DNA of 64,000 bases from Melieria omissa (Eukaryota; Arthropoda; Insecta; Diptera; Ulidiidae). Below are positions 21,024-30,754 of this stretch, one piece after another. Each line of letters starts with the position of its first letter. Position 1 is the stretch's first letter. The DNA is taken from assembly GCA_963971225.1 (NCBI GenBank), contig OZ020269.1, positions 75,554,450-75,618,449 of the forward strand, in the 5' to 3' direction. The translations under genes were made by a program, and so were the position numbers. The notes under the pieces were generated by a model. That model made no database searches. It worked only from the letters and a program-made list of their open reading frames with translations, and was not told where the DNA came from.

Positions 21024-21287
21024 TGGTCAACTGTGCAAAGTGCAAGCTGCACTGCTCTACTACGGACTCGGTACCGTGTGGCACCTGTTTGTCTAAGTGG
21101 CATTTCAAATGTGCCAAGATCAGCGATTTAGCCGAGTTATTAAAAACTAACCGCAATTTAATTTTTGGATGTGATTCCTGCATCTCCGCTTCTCGCCCAA
21201 CTTGCCTGTCCATTGTGCTGTTACTGTTGGACAAGTTGAGTGAGTTACGAGGCCTCTGCGATTCTCTCATAAAGATTGCACTCTGAG
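21024..21287 (+). pseudogene. PHD-like zinc-finger fragment
   Basis: Plus strand from ATG 21024. Cysteines and a histidine are spaced C-x2-C-x11-C-x2-C-x5-H-x2-C ... C-x2-C (MVNCAKC, VPCGTC, WHFKCAKI, FGCDSC), the C4HC3 pattern of PHD fingers. PHD-like fingers occur in gag/ORF1 proteins of some insect retroelements. It lies on the opposite strand to the adjacent protease fragment, so the two are probably separate insertions. Confidence 0.5.
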
Positions 21288-21334
21288 CACTTGAGTGTGG
21301 ACAAACCGCTCATCGATGACCTCGAAGGCCGACC

Positions 21335-22264
21335 CATGGTACAATAACAAGGTATGCCAAGTAGACGAATCTCCCTCTTTTTTCGTTTGTTTACATTTGG
21401 AAATGCTGTCAAACAGAGATACTGGAGTTGCGTGTACGCTAGAAATTTAGTAGCCTTAGAGTGAAAAGGTGCTAAATCCACTTTTTCAAATTTTACAGGA
21501 AAGACAAAAAACTAAGTAAAAATAATTTATATTTATGTTTATTCTTTGGACTTTCTTTGCTCTGGACTTTGTGCACTTTTCCACGAAGCAAGACTTTTTC
21601 TCTTTTCATGCATGTTCCGCCGACTTATGACGACATTTTATGCCGTTATTTTTAATTTGTACTTTGGGAACTTTTTCGCCTTGCTGTGATTCTGTGCTTT
21701 TAATTTCAAGAAGTGATTGAGTGTTGAACATTTTTAAATTCAAAATCGTCCGTGTGAATTAATAATGCCGGGAAATTCGTGTGCGTTGTGCAGAAGCACG
21801 CACTAAGAGAAATGCTACTACAAAGTAGCAAAGATATTTGCGTACCTGAAAATGTAAAAAGCATGTTTTTCAAATGCAGAATTTTTTCAGAATCAAATTT
21901 TTAAACAAAAAACTCAAAGAAAATGAACTTAAAAAAAACTTCTAATAAAAAAAAACTGTTGAAGACAATAACATAACTAATTTGTTTCTATTTTTCCGCA
22001 AGTAGCTGGTACCGGACATGCTTTTTACGTCCAAAACTTATTTTTGGCAGAAATATGAGCATTTTTATACTTTTTGCAAAGAAAAAGATACCTTTTAAAG
22101 TTTTTCTGTGTATTGTAAAAACTGTATGCTTTTCAGTATTTTCTGTGCAGCCCTGCGCACTACTCCCATTCATAAGCACCTCTAATTTTTGTCGTTTGAC
22201 ATTCACATCTCATAGTACATGAAGAGTACTCTCCCTATCTGGCATACCTTGTTATTGTACCATG
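21335..22264. mobile_element. Second hAT-like MITE family, 930 bp
   Basis: Ends CATGGTACAATAACAAGGTA(TGCCA) and an exact ~25-bp complement. These resemble the CATGGCACAATAAACAAGG ends of the 470-bp family, so the two are probably related. The 8 bp outside each end do not match (GGCCGACC, GGTGTACA), so no target duplication is visible. No coding capacity. Confidence 0.75.
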
Positions 22265-22655
22265 GGTGTACATGCAAAAACTGATTGGGCGAACACTACG
22301 CTGCAACAACCACCATTTCAATTTACACGGGTGAAGCCGTTGCGAACAATAACATTGCTTTTTGCTGTTGTCCTACGAAAACCTAACAGAAAATGTTATG
22401 AACTTAACATTCTCAAATGCCTACGCTTCGCTCTTCCCGCTCGCATCATAACAGCCGAATACACTTTTGTGCCCACATGCGCGTTCTATATTACTTCATA
22501 TTCTTTGATAATACCACAGAATAAACAGTATACAGAAGGCGCATCTGAAATAATTTTGCGATTTCATTTCAGACGCGGGCGGGAAGCAACAAAGATGAGG
22601 AAAATGTAAAGGGAACCGAGAGAGTAAGCGCGAATTGATACGCATCAGGGTGCGG
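22265..22655. repeat. Interspersed repeat, unclassified
   Basis: The segment around 22510-22560 (ACAGAATAAACAGTATACAG, AAGGCGCATCTGA) recurs inverted at about 29165-29215 and more weakly at 60195-60225. CAACAACCACCATTTCAAT at 22305 matches the complement near 28622-28640. No gene. Confidence 0.45.
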
Positions 22656-23459
22656 AAAAATTCGTTCGCGAACGATCGAAAATTCGATCTTCTCATATTA
22701 GCTCGTTTTGCGATTGTATTTTATCGCGAGAAATACTTGAGCAAACGAGCGGTTGATGCATTGCCTACGTATTCGTTCGTGAGAGATCGTATGCAGCGAG
22801 TTTATGTATACACATGGCACAATAAACAAGGTAGTGGCAGGAAGGAGCGAAAAAATTCACGTGTATTTTGTTAGTGTTTTTGTTCGGTTCATTGTCAAAT
22901 CGGACGGACGGTTCTCTTGCCAACAGTATTGCCAGCATCGAATAGACCACTTGGTCTATTCGAAAACGTAAAAATACACCAATTAACAGCAAAAGTACAT
23001 AGCTTCATTGTTTTAATCTATTGTTTTACAATTAGGGGCAAAAGTGCTAAGTCCATAGTTCGCCAATTTTGCGTTAATTCATAAAAGTTAACAAAAATTG
23101 GAAAAATAATATTCTTTCCTCATTGCAAAAACGCTTAAAATTTCACAGAAAAAGAGTTGACTGGCAATGCTGTTGGCCGAATGTAAACAAAACAAACAAA
23201 AATTTCTGACAACCTACCGAACTCTGACGAGAAAAAAATAAAATTCGCTCCTTCGTGCCACTACCTTGTTTATTGTGCCATGTGTATACACATTTCAAAC
23301 GAACGAGCGTACGAAAGCGATCGGTCGTAGGAAGAACGCTGATGCAGAAAATCATTCGCAACCGCTCGTTTGCTCAAGTATTTCTCGCGATAAAATAGAA
23401 TCGCAAAACGAGCTAATATGAGAAGATCGAATTTCCGATCGTTCGCGAACGAATTTTTG
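22656..23459. mobile_element. Palindromic (foldback) element with a MITE at its centre
   Basis: The left arm 22656-22755 (rich in GTTCGCGAACGATCG) is the near-perfect complement of 23359-23459, about 100 bp each. Less perfect pairing continues inward. The centre is filled by the hAT MITE at 22813-23282. The true outer borders may lie further out. Confidence 0.75.
22813..23282. mobile_element. hAT-type MITE, complete (470 bp)
   Basis: CATGGCACAATAAACAAGGT ends, nearly identical to the copy at 13096-13564. Exact 8-bp target duplication TGTATACA at 22805-22812 and 23283-23290. Confidence 0.9.
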
Positions 23460-24291
23460 TAAGGTTCGTCGGTAGAGCGTGGCTGCAAACAATCATTGAA
23501 TTTAGTCTATGCGATACATACGGACGAAGGACGATTTGTGAAATTATTTTCTTGTGCGTTTGCTTTTCTTTATATAAATATGGGCAAAGTGTCAAATACA
23601 CTGATCAACAGTAAAATGGCTTTTCTGGGTTTGACATCAGTTCTAGGGTAATTGGGTACCGCTGATTTCGAATCCGCAAACCGTTTTTAAAACTTAGTTT
23701 CCGTTTTCGCAAAAAATGGGCGTGTCACTTTTTCGGATTTTCCCTGACTTTTTGCACGTTTTCGATTGTAATTTCTAAATCAACAAACCGATTGACATGG
23801 TTTTCTCTTCGTGGCATTTGCAACATCTCACGGCTTCTTTTCCAATATCATTTATTTTTATAAGTTTTAAAATTCCGCGGTAATTGGACCTCAAAGTCGG
23901 AAAATATGGAATTTCAAGGCGTTTTCTTGGATGGTCAAAAACATGCACATTTTTCTTAAATCTATTAATGAGTTAGGTGTTAAATGAAAGCGGAAACATC
24001 AAATAATACAACACAGACAATTTATTTGGCGTGGTTCCCATTCTTATCGAAATAATAGGAAAAATGTGCCATCGTGATTTTCATCAATTTTCACACTTTT
24101 TCCTTAAAAAAATTAAAGCCTCAAAATATGCACAGATTTTTATTTTTATTTTTTTAAATAAACAACAGTTTTTTGGTTTGTTGCTTTGCTTAACTTCAGA
24201 CCAGCACACAAAAAGTATGCCTGTTTTTATGACGACAGTTTTCAATTTGAGCTAAATTGGTAAGCAAAAACAATAAACTTACTTTGCTTAA

Positions 24292-25005
24292 GGCAGGTTC
24301 TCACCTTGTGGATCCGAAAAAGTGCACTTTTTTTAGGAATTTTTTTTTGAGAAAACGCTTAAAGATACAACGTTGAAACGTTTTTCTGGATGTGAACACA
24401 CATTTATTTAGAGAATACAATTTTTTAAATTGAATGAATCAAAAAAGGGGGGGCGTCCATCAGTGGCGGCATGTCGCAACCGCTACCGGAAGTGATTCCG
24501 TCAAAACCCGTGATCTGAAACATAAAAATCGAACACATTCTTAATGTGTACCGTATTATCTATTGAATGAACCAAGATCATGAAAAAAAATCAAAATTAC
24601 AAAAGTTATGAGGTTTTGAAAAAAAATTACGATTTTCGCATTTTTTTTGTTCACTTATTATTTTTTTAAATAAACAATTTTCAATATTTTTGGCTGATCG
24701 TGGTTCGTTTATTAGAAAAAACCCTAGGAACATTTAACAAAAATTTGGTGACGATTGGTTCATTCCAGCGCCTTCAATCACTTCCTTTAGGTCCGAAAAT
24801 GTGGTTATCAGAAAAACGCGTTTAAAGTTTAAAGCGCGCTCGGCCGGTGCTCGACACTGCTCAATGTAACGGCCTGTAACTTTTGTAATTTTTCAGATTT
24901 TGATCTGAAATTTCTGGAGCACATTTTTGGAACATATGTATATCTATAACATACGATAAGGTAAAAAAAAAATCGTTTTTCCCCCCCACAAGGTGAGAAC
25001 CTGCC
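24292..25005. mobile_element. TTAA-flanked MITE (Kolobok-like), 714 bp
   Basis: Ends GGCAGGTTCTCACCTTGTGG and exact complement, flanked by TTAA at 24288-24291 and 25006-25009. The matching right arm of the host foldback element has the empty site (TTGCTTAAGAAATTTC), proving the insertion point. Confidence 0.88.
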
Positions 25006-25166
25006 TTAAGAAATTTCAAGGAAAAGGGGAAAATAAATTAATCGGGTTTCAGTCCTCACAAAGTACGCGATTCAAAGACAAACTATATTATAAAGCTGCT
25101 GTAATTGCTAGTTTTATATTGTAAAAGAATAGTTACTGTTATTATGATAAGACAAAATTCTTGTGA

Positions 25167-25292
25167 CCAACAAACACTCAAGCAAAAGAACAAACAAATA
25201 AACGAACAAATGAACAAGCGAACAAAAGAACAAATGAACAAAAGAATGAATGAACAAACAAACAAACGAACAAATGAACAAACAAATAAACA
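25167..25292. repeat. AACA/AACG minisatellite
   Basis: Repeats of (A)CAAACAAACGAACAAATGA type. The long frame across it on the minus strand is low-complexity Phe/Cys/Leu and is not a gene. Confidence 0.85.
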
Positions 25293-25303
25293 TTCATTAT
25301 ATA

Positions 25304-25897
25304 TGGGGTGTTTTTTTTAGAGGTTTGTTTTTCGAATAGAGATAAAACTGGCATTTTGTGGTCAAATCTGGCAACTCTAATGTCATTTATGTTCAGTTTG
25401 GTTTGCCATTTCATCATGAACAGGTTGCCAAAAGAACAACGCTTGCAAATCGTGCAAATTTATTTCGAAAATAATGGTTCAGTTCGCGAAGTTTACCGCA
25501 AGCTCCGTCCATTTTATGGTCCATCAGAGCAATTAATTCGGTTAACCATGGGTCGTTTTCGCACTACGTTTACTCTATGTGATAATACACATCCGCAGAG
25601 ACGTCGAACAGTGCGCACCGAAGAAACAATTGCCGCTGTAGAGCAAAATGTTGAAGAGGACCCGAATGAATCGATTCGCCACCGTGCACAGCAATTGGAG
25701 CTTTGTCCATCAACTGAAAATTGGACCTGTAGAATTGGCTTTATTCGAGCCAGCAGCGGCGGCCACATTCCCGAAATCATATTTAAACATTAATGGCATA
25801 AAATTATCCTTCCAATAAAGCCAAATTGATGGACATTAAAACGATTTTCTTGTGTTTTATTTCAATTCGAAGTTCTATACCTCTAAAAAAAACACCC
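25304..25897 (+). mobile_element. Decayed Tc1/mariner-type element
   Basis: Inverted ends GGGTGTTTTTTTTAGAGGT at about 25306 and complement at 25879-25897, with TA next to both. About 590 bp, so internally deleted relative to a usual 1.3-kb element. Confidence 0.75.
25416..25793 (+). pseudogene. Mariner-type transposase, internally deleted
   Basis: ATG 25416. MNRLPKEQRLQIVQIYFENN begins the N-terminal helix-turn-helix domain found in many insect mariner-type proteins. A second HTH follows (IRHRAQQLELCPST). The frame then jumps to the C-terminal tail (FIRASSGGHIPEIIFKH). The whole DDE catalytic core is missing, leaving 125 residues. It sits inside the loop of the foldback element. Confidence 0.72.
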
Positions 25898-26689
25898 TAT
25901 ACTATATAGATTACATGTTTAGATGTAAACATTAAATATTTATAAATCTCTTTCAAAATCTTCCCCTTTTCCTTGAAATTTCTTAAGCAAAGTAAATTTA
26001 TTGTTTTTGCTTACCAATTTAGCTCAAATTGAAAACTGTCGTCATAAAAACAGGCATACTTTTTGTGTGCTGGTCTGAAGTATAAGCAAAGCAACAAACC
26101 AAAAAACTGTTGTTTATTAAAAAAATAATAAAAATCTGTGCATATTTTGAGGCTCTAATTTTTTTAAGGAAAAAGTGTGAAAATTGATGAAAATCACGAT
26201 GGCACATTTTTCCTATTATTTCGATAAGAATGGGAACCACGCCAAATAAATTGTCTGTGTTGTATTATTTGATGTTTCCGCTTTCATTTAACACCTAACT
26301 CATTAATAGATTTAAGAAAAATGTGCATGTTTTTGACCATCCAAGAAAACGCCTTGAAATTCCATATTTTCCGACTTTGAGGTCCAATTACCGCGGAATT
26401 TTAAAACTTATAAAAATAAATGATATTGGAAAAGAAGCCGTGAGATGTTGCAAATGCCACGAAGAGAAAACCATGTCAACCGGTTTGTTGATTTAGAAAT
26501 TACAATCGAAAACGTGCAAAAAGTCAGGGAAAATCCGAAAAAGTGACACGCCCATTTTTTGCGAAAACGGAAACTAAGTTTTAAAAACGGTTTGCGGATT
26601 CGAAATCAGCGGTACCCAATTACCCTAGAACTGATGTCAAACCCAGAAAAGCCGACCAAAAGTCGAAATTTGTTGCCCTGTGATATTGA

Positions 26690-26837
26690 CAAGACGAAAC
26701 TTGTTACATATAATAAAGACACAGATTTTTCAAAGTGCATTTTGTGTGGAAAACAACTTAAAGGATACATATTAGGAAACATTAAAAGGCATTACGAGAC
26801 CATATACAAACATAAGTTTTTTATTTTTTTTTTATAA
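26690..26837 (+). pseudogene. BED-like zinc-finger fragment
   Basis: Encodes KCILCGKQLKGYILGNIKRH then YETIYKHK, a C-x2-C...H-x6-H arrangement like BED or hAT-transposase N-terminal fingers. It abuts the right end of the foldback element. The rest of any protein is missing, so the call is tentative. Confidence 0.35.
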
Positions 26838-27180
26838 TTTTCCTAACAAAAGGTCTTTAAAATCTACAAACTTCTATACATAAGTTTCCTTTAGGAAATA
26901 AACTTCAGTCAGTAGCAGCCGAGTTTAATAGCAAACTGCTCAAACTCCTATATATGTACATAATTTACTGCCCAGACGAACGATCGCGATCGTTCAAAGA
27001 TTCAATCTTCACAATACGAGTTACTGAATGAGTTTTACAACAAGCGCTCGCAACAAACGAACGATCGCGAGAGATCGAACTGACGACGCTTGCAGCGACA
27101 TTTTCTCATTCGCGATTTTTCCGAACATTTATATTTCTCGTGAGAGATCGTAAATGCTTTTGCTCGCAGCGCAACTTTAT
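26838..27180. repeat. Part of a palindromic repeat family
   Basis: GAACGATCGCGATCGTTC at about 26980 and repeated CGATCGCGAGAGATCG motifs relate this to the foldback element at 22656-23459. It continues after the inserted element at 28433-28510. No gene. Confidence 0.45.
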
Positions 27181-28432
27181 AGCGGCCTTTAGACGGTCGC
27201 ACATGCTTGCAATCATGTGCGATGGGGGAAATGTGTGATGAGCGTTTACACGGTCAAACATGTGCGCACACTTCAGTTGTCTCGCTCAATGACTACATGA
27301 CGCGAAACTGAGAGGAGTCACGGTTGCTAATTCGGTCAAACCAGGCCCCAGAGTCGCAAATTCGGTCAAACCAGGCCCCAGAGTTGATTAGGGTTCGTAC
27401 AGCAAATTCGCCATACAAAAGTCAGGGCAAGGGCTGCTGGTGCGTTCGAAGTTTATTTGCAAATAAAGTAATTGTTTTTTTTTTCTTTCATTCTGTAGTA
27501 CGTTTATAGGAAATTGATTTCCAAAAAAATGTTGTTGCTGAAAAACGTCATAAGTATGTTCCAACGTGTTTTAATATGATTTTACTTCAGTTTTTGCTGA
27601 TTGCCCTCAAAGCCTTAACGTTTGAATTGCTTGTGTTGCAGCTCTGCGTTTGAAATGAGTTCAACTTGCCATCACTGTTCCTTGCTGCACTAGAAATGGC
27701 AAACTCAATGAGACATGAACTGAAGGAAAAAGCAACCGAATATCTGCTGACTTTAGCGTATGAAATAATTTATTTCTGCTTTTTGTTGGTACGGGTAACA
27801 ATCAAAATTACTTAGACCAGGAAAACAAGATTGTTCGCAACGTTATATTTACAGCAAATAAGAAAAGTTATCACTTTAAGATGCAAACAATTGACTGGTA
27901 ACCGGTGCTGTGCGAATGTTTGGGTAAAAAAACCCGTACACTGTCGGACGATTGGAAAAAGCAAAAAATGGTCTGAAAATCATTTCTCCTCTCAGTTTCG
28001 CGTCACGTAGTCACTGGTCTCGCTGCTGCCAACGAAGCAACATGGTAGGCGCTTTCGCATCAATTTCTTTAAATTTGCATAAAAGTACCTCTATGCTGCG
28101 TTTCTTTTAATTTGTATGTTTATATTCTTCACCTTTTACTTTTCACAGTTCGGGATTGTGTCTATACACCTCAAAGAACTCCTTCCATAATATTTCATTT
28201 TTTGCGACGCCATCCTCACTGCTCGCTGTCCACCGATCGAATGAAAAAATGCACTATGTGTGTCACACAGCCGTTTACACGGTCGCACATGTGCGTCGCG
28301 CCGACAGAGAAATCAAAAAATTTTGAAAACCTTCGCACATGTCCGACGACACAAATTTCTTGCGTTTACACGGTCATTCTTCTCGTCGCGCCGCACATGA
28401 TTGCGGACATGTGCGACCGTCTAAAGGCCGCT
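27181..28432. mobile_element. TIR element, 1.25 kb, non-coding
   Basis: Ends AGCGGCCTTTAGACGGTCGC and exact complement, with TAT outside both ends as a possible 3-bp duplication. Inner arms also pair (CATGACGCGAAACTGAGAGG with its complement at about 27985-28010). TTTACACGGTC motifs recur several times near both ends. The 187-codon frame at 28112-28675 crosses its border and is not a gene. Confidence 0.72.
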
Positions 28433-29238
28433 TATCGCTCGCGAGAAATTAGAAGCACTCAGTGTTTGGTTGCGATTATTCGTGAGAAAGATCGTATTTT
28501 GATCGTTCTCCGCACCCTGATACGCATAGATTCGATGGTTTTGGGCTTTATTCTCATTTCGACAACAACACGCAATGTTGTTGCTTTCCGCAGCAAGCTA
28601 GCTTGGCTTTACTCGTGCACATTGAAATGGTGGTTGATTTGGCAAAGCAATCGTCGAGGCAAATTCAATAGGTAGTTGCAGCATTCTTTGATAATTAGCA
28701 CAACATTGTAGCAATAGTTTTCCACTTATTATCACTTTCTTAATGCGTCTTGGTTGTTTCAATATTTAACACATATATTTCATTGTAGCCATTTGTACTT
28801 TTTACAACTTCTATTTTACAAGCAGACCAAAAGAACTTATAAAATCCATTGAATTTTGGTTTTTCCCGTAGTGCTACCACCTTATGTGCCTTGGCGATCG
28901 CTCAATCAATTTTTCTATGAAAACTGCCTGTCCACTTCTTGTTATTGTTTGTCAAAAAGCAAGCGGAGAGCGAGCACGAGCCAGCACCAACATGCAAGCG
29001 GCACATTGCTTTGTTACCCAACAATAACAACCACAGTGTGTGGTGCGCGGTCGCAGCTTCTCAGCTTACGCTCTCGCGCTCTGTGTGTTTTCGTCCCTTT
29101 TACTGCTTCGCCCGCATCTACAAACGGGACCTACCGCTGGAACCCGCAAAGAAAATTTTCTTTACACCAGATGCGCATTCTGTATATTGTTTGTTCTGTG
29201 ATAATACTCACTTCCAGTCTGGTAATGATATCGCGTTT
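28433..29238. repeat. Interspersed repeat, unclassified
   Basis: Shares blocks with 22265-22655 in inverted orientation (CACCCTGATACGCAT at 28512; CAGATGCGCATTCTG near 29168). Related sequence at 39868-40190. Open frames here are compositional. Confidence 0.4.
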
Positions 29239-29280
29239 GATGGTGATGATGATGATGACGATGATGATGATAATGATGGT
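29239..29280. repeat. (GAT)n microsatellite
   Basis: GATGATGATGATGACGATGATGATGATAATGATG. It produces runs of Asp or Met in overlapping frames that should not be annotated. Confidence 0.9.
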
Positions 29281-29649
29281 AATAATAGTTATGACATTTA
29301 ATAATTCTAGTGTGAGAAGCCCAAAATATGAAATATTTACTTAAATTGAATAAATTTAATTAAAAACACAACAACAACAATTTTTTTTCAATTTGTCTTA
29401 TATATGCTTCATCTATGAAAAAAAATACTTTACATTCATTTTAACAGCTCAGGAGAATTGATCGCCGTTTTCAATGGTCAATACCCCACTGTGCGTTGGT
29501 CTTGTGCGAAGGTTTTCGAAAGTGAGTCCTAGAGTGCTACGAAAAAGATGGCACACATACACAATATTTATGATCAATTGAATTTTGCTTGGATATGATT
29601 TAGTGGTTTAAATAATAAAATTTTGAAAAGCTATACAAATGATCCTTAA

Positions 29650-30369
29650 GGGGGTCTTCTACCTTGTTGGTTCAAAAAAATCTATTTTATTTTTTTTGCA
29701 GTTTTGTGGCCTAGTAGGTACTAGAAATATAATATTCAAAGGGTATAACCGAAATCTTATTATTTCGGGGTTTTTAGAGTCATCGAATATAGCTCCGCAT
29801 GCTGTTATCGCAGCGCTCATCGCCACTTTAAATGCAATTTCCCAAAAGTTGTGTTTTTGCAACTGGTTGGCAAGATATCTCGAGAACTAATTGATCAATT
29901 AACTAAAGTGATATATCAAAATTTGCGGAAAACATGTGGCTATCGTTTGACACGAGCTTTTTAGATTTTTTTCATTTTAACGATTTTTACAGCTATTCTT
30001 GACCTTGAAAACGTAGACATTTTTGTTTGTTGTTGCCTGTTTCGTGAAATTTTGGAATTTTTCAAAAACCTCGTGTCAAACGATAGCCAAAGTCATAAAG
30101 AAACTAAATCATTTTGGTTTTTTTGTTTCAGACGACTTTCATGGGCTGAATCGTGACAACCGTTTTAGTATAAATTTTTCGTAAGGGACATTTCAAGGTC
30201 AAATCACGGTCAAACTAGAGACAGTAAAATTTCAGAAAAATTAATGTTGGAAGTATAGAAATAAACGAATTCAATGCAAAAAACCGAACCTTGATTGCAT
30301 TATTGGTTCCCCTACAATCTATTGTCAAAAAACAGTATCAAAAACGAGGCCACAAGGTATAAGACCCCC
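29650..30369. mobile_element. TTAA-flanked MITE (Kolobok-like), 720 bp
   Basis: Ends GGGGGTCTTCTACCTTGTTG and near complement, with TTAA at 29646-29649 and 30370-30373. It contains smaller inverted segments (CTCGTGTCAAACGATAGCC). The G-rich end resembles the coding Kolobok-like element 400 bp away, so that transposase or a relative may have moved it. Confidence 0.82.
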
Positions 30370-30414
30370 TTAACGGTGTTTTTTTATGCAAAAACTTTCC
30401 GCCCACCCTGTAGT

Positions 30415-30640
30415 TACAGTATTTTTGTATTCGAAACCTTGATGCGCGGTTGGTCGCTATGCAATAACTTTTATAATCGTAACTTCGGCTTCGCGGCCAA
30501 AAGTATTCCCGCATTCAAATACCTTTTGTGTGGCCAGCCTTCGCCGGGTTTCAAAAACATAACCCTCATGATTGTAACTAGGGCATCGGGATCAGTAAAG
30601 TGCTTACAGTTTTTTTTGTATTTAAATCTTATGATTGTAA
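30415..30640. repeat. Diverged copy of the 108-bp satellite unit
   Basis: CCTTTTGTGTGGCCAGCCTTCG, AACCCTCATGATTG and GGATCAGTAAAGTGCT match units of the array at 12716-13586 at reduced identity. Confidence 0.6.
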
Positions 30641-30754
30641 AAGATCGCACCTAAGCAATAACTTTCATTCAGTATTGCAAAAAAGTGCTTTTAACTCAAT
30701 TTGAATTTAAATATAAAAGCGGATTTACAAAAATATCAAATGTTTTATATTTAA

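Larger units (their letters stand above)
23618..26653. mobile_element. Foldback element with ~690-bp inverted arms
   Basis: Left arm 23618-25033 (interrupted by a 714-bp TTAA element) and right arm 25962-26653 are nearly perfect complements, starting GGCTTTTCTGGGTTTGACAT. A third, single arm lies at 37912-38385. The loop contains an A-rich minisatellite and a decayed mariner. The sequence outside the right arm (ACCAAAAGTCGAAATTTGTT) is also shared with the third copy, so the true end may extend to about 26695. No transposase is encoded. Superfamily unknown. Confidence 0.85.

Noticed and set aside
25083..25417. Cys/Phe-rich frames on the minus strand
   Set aside because: Produced by the AACA minisatellite; low complexity.
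28112..28675. 187-codon open frame on the plus strand
   Set aside because: It crosses the border of the TIR element ending at 28432, has no recognisable domain, and its translation is of biased composition; treated as chance.
28856..29344. 162- and 120-codon frames
   Set aside because: They end in runs of Met or Asp made by the GAT microsatellite and overlap an interspersed repeat found inverted elsewhere.
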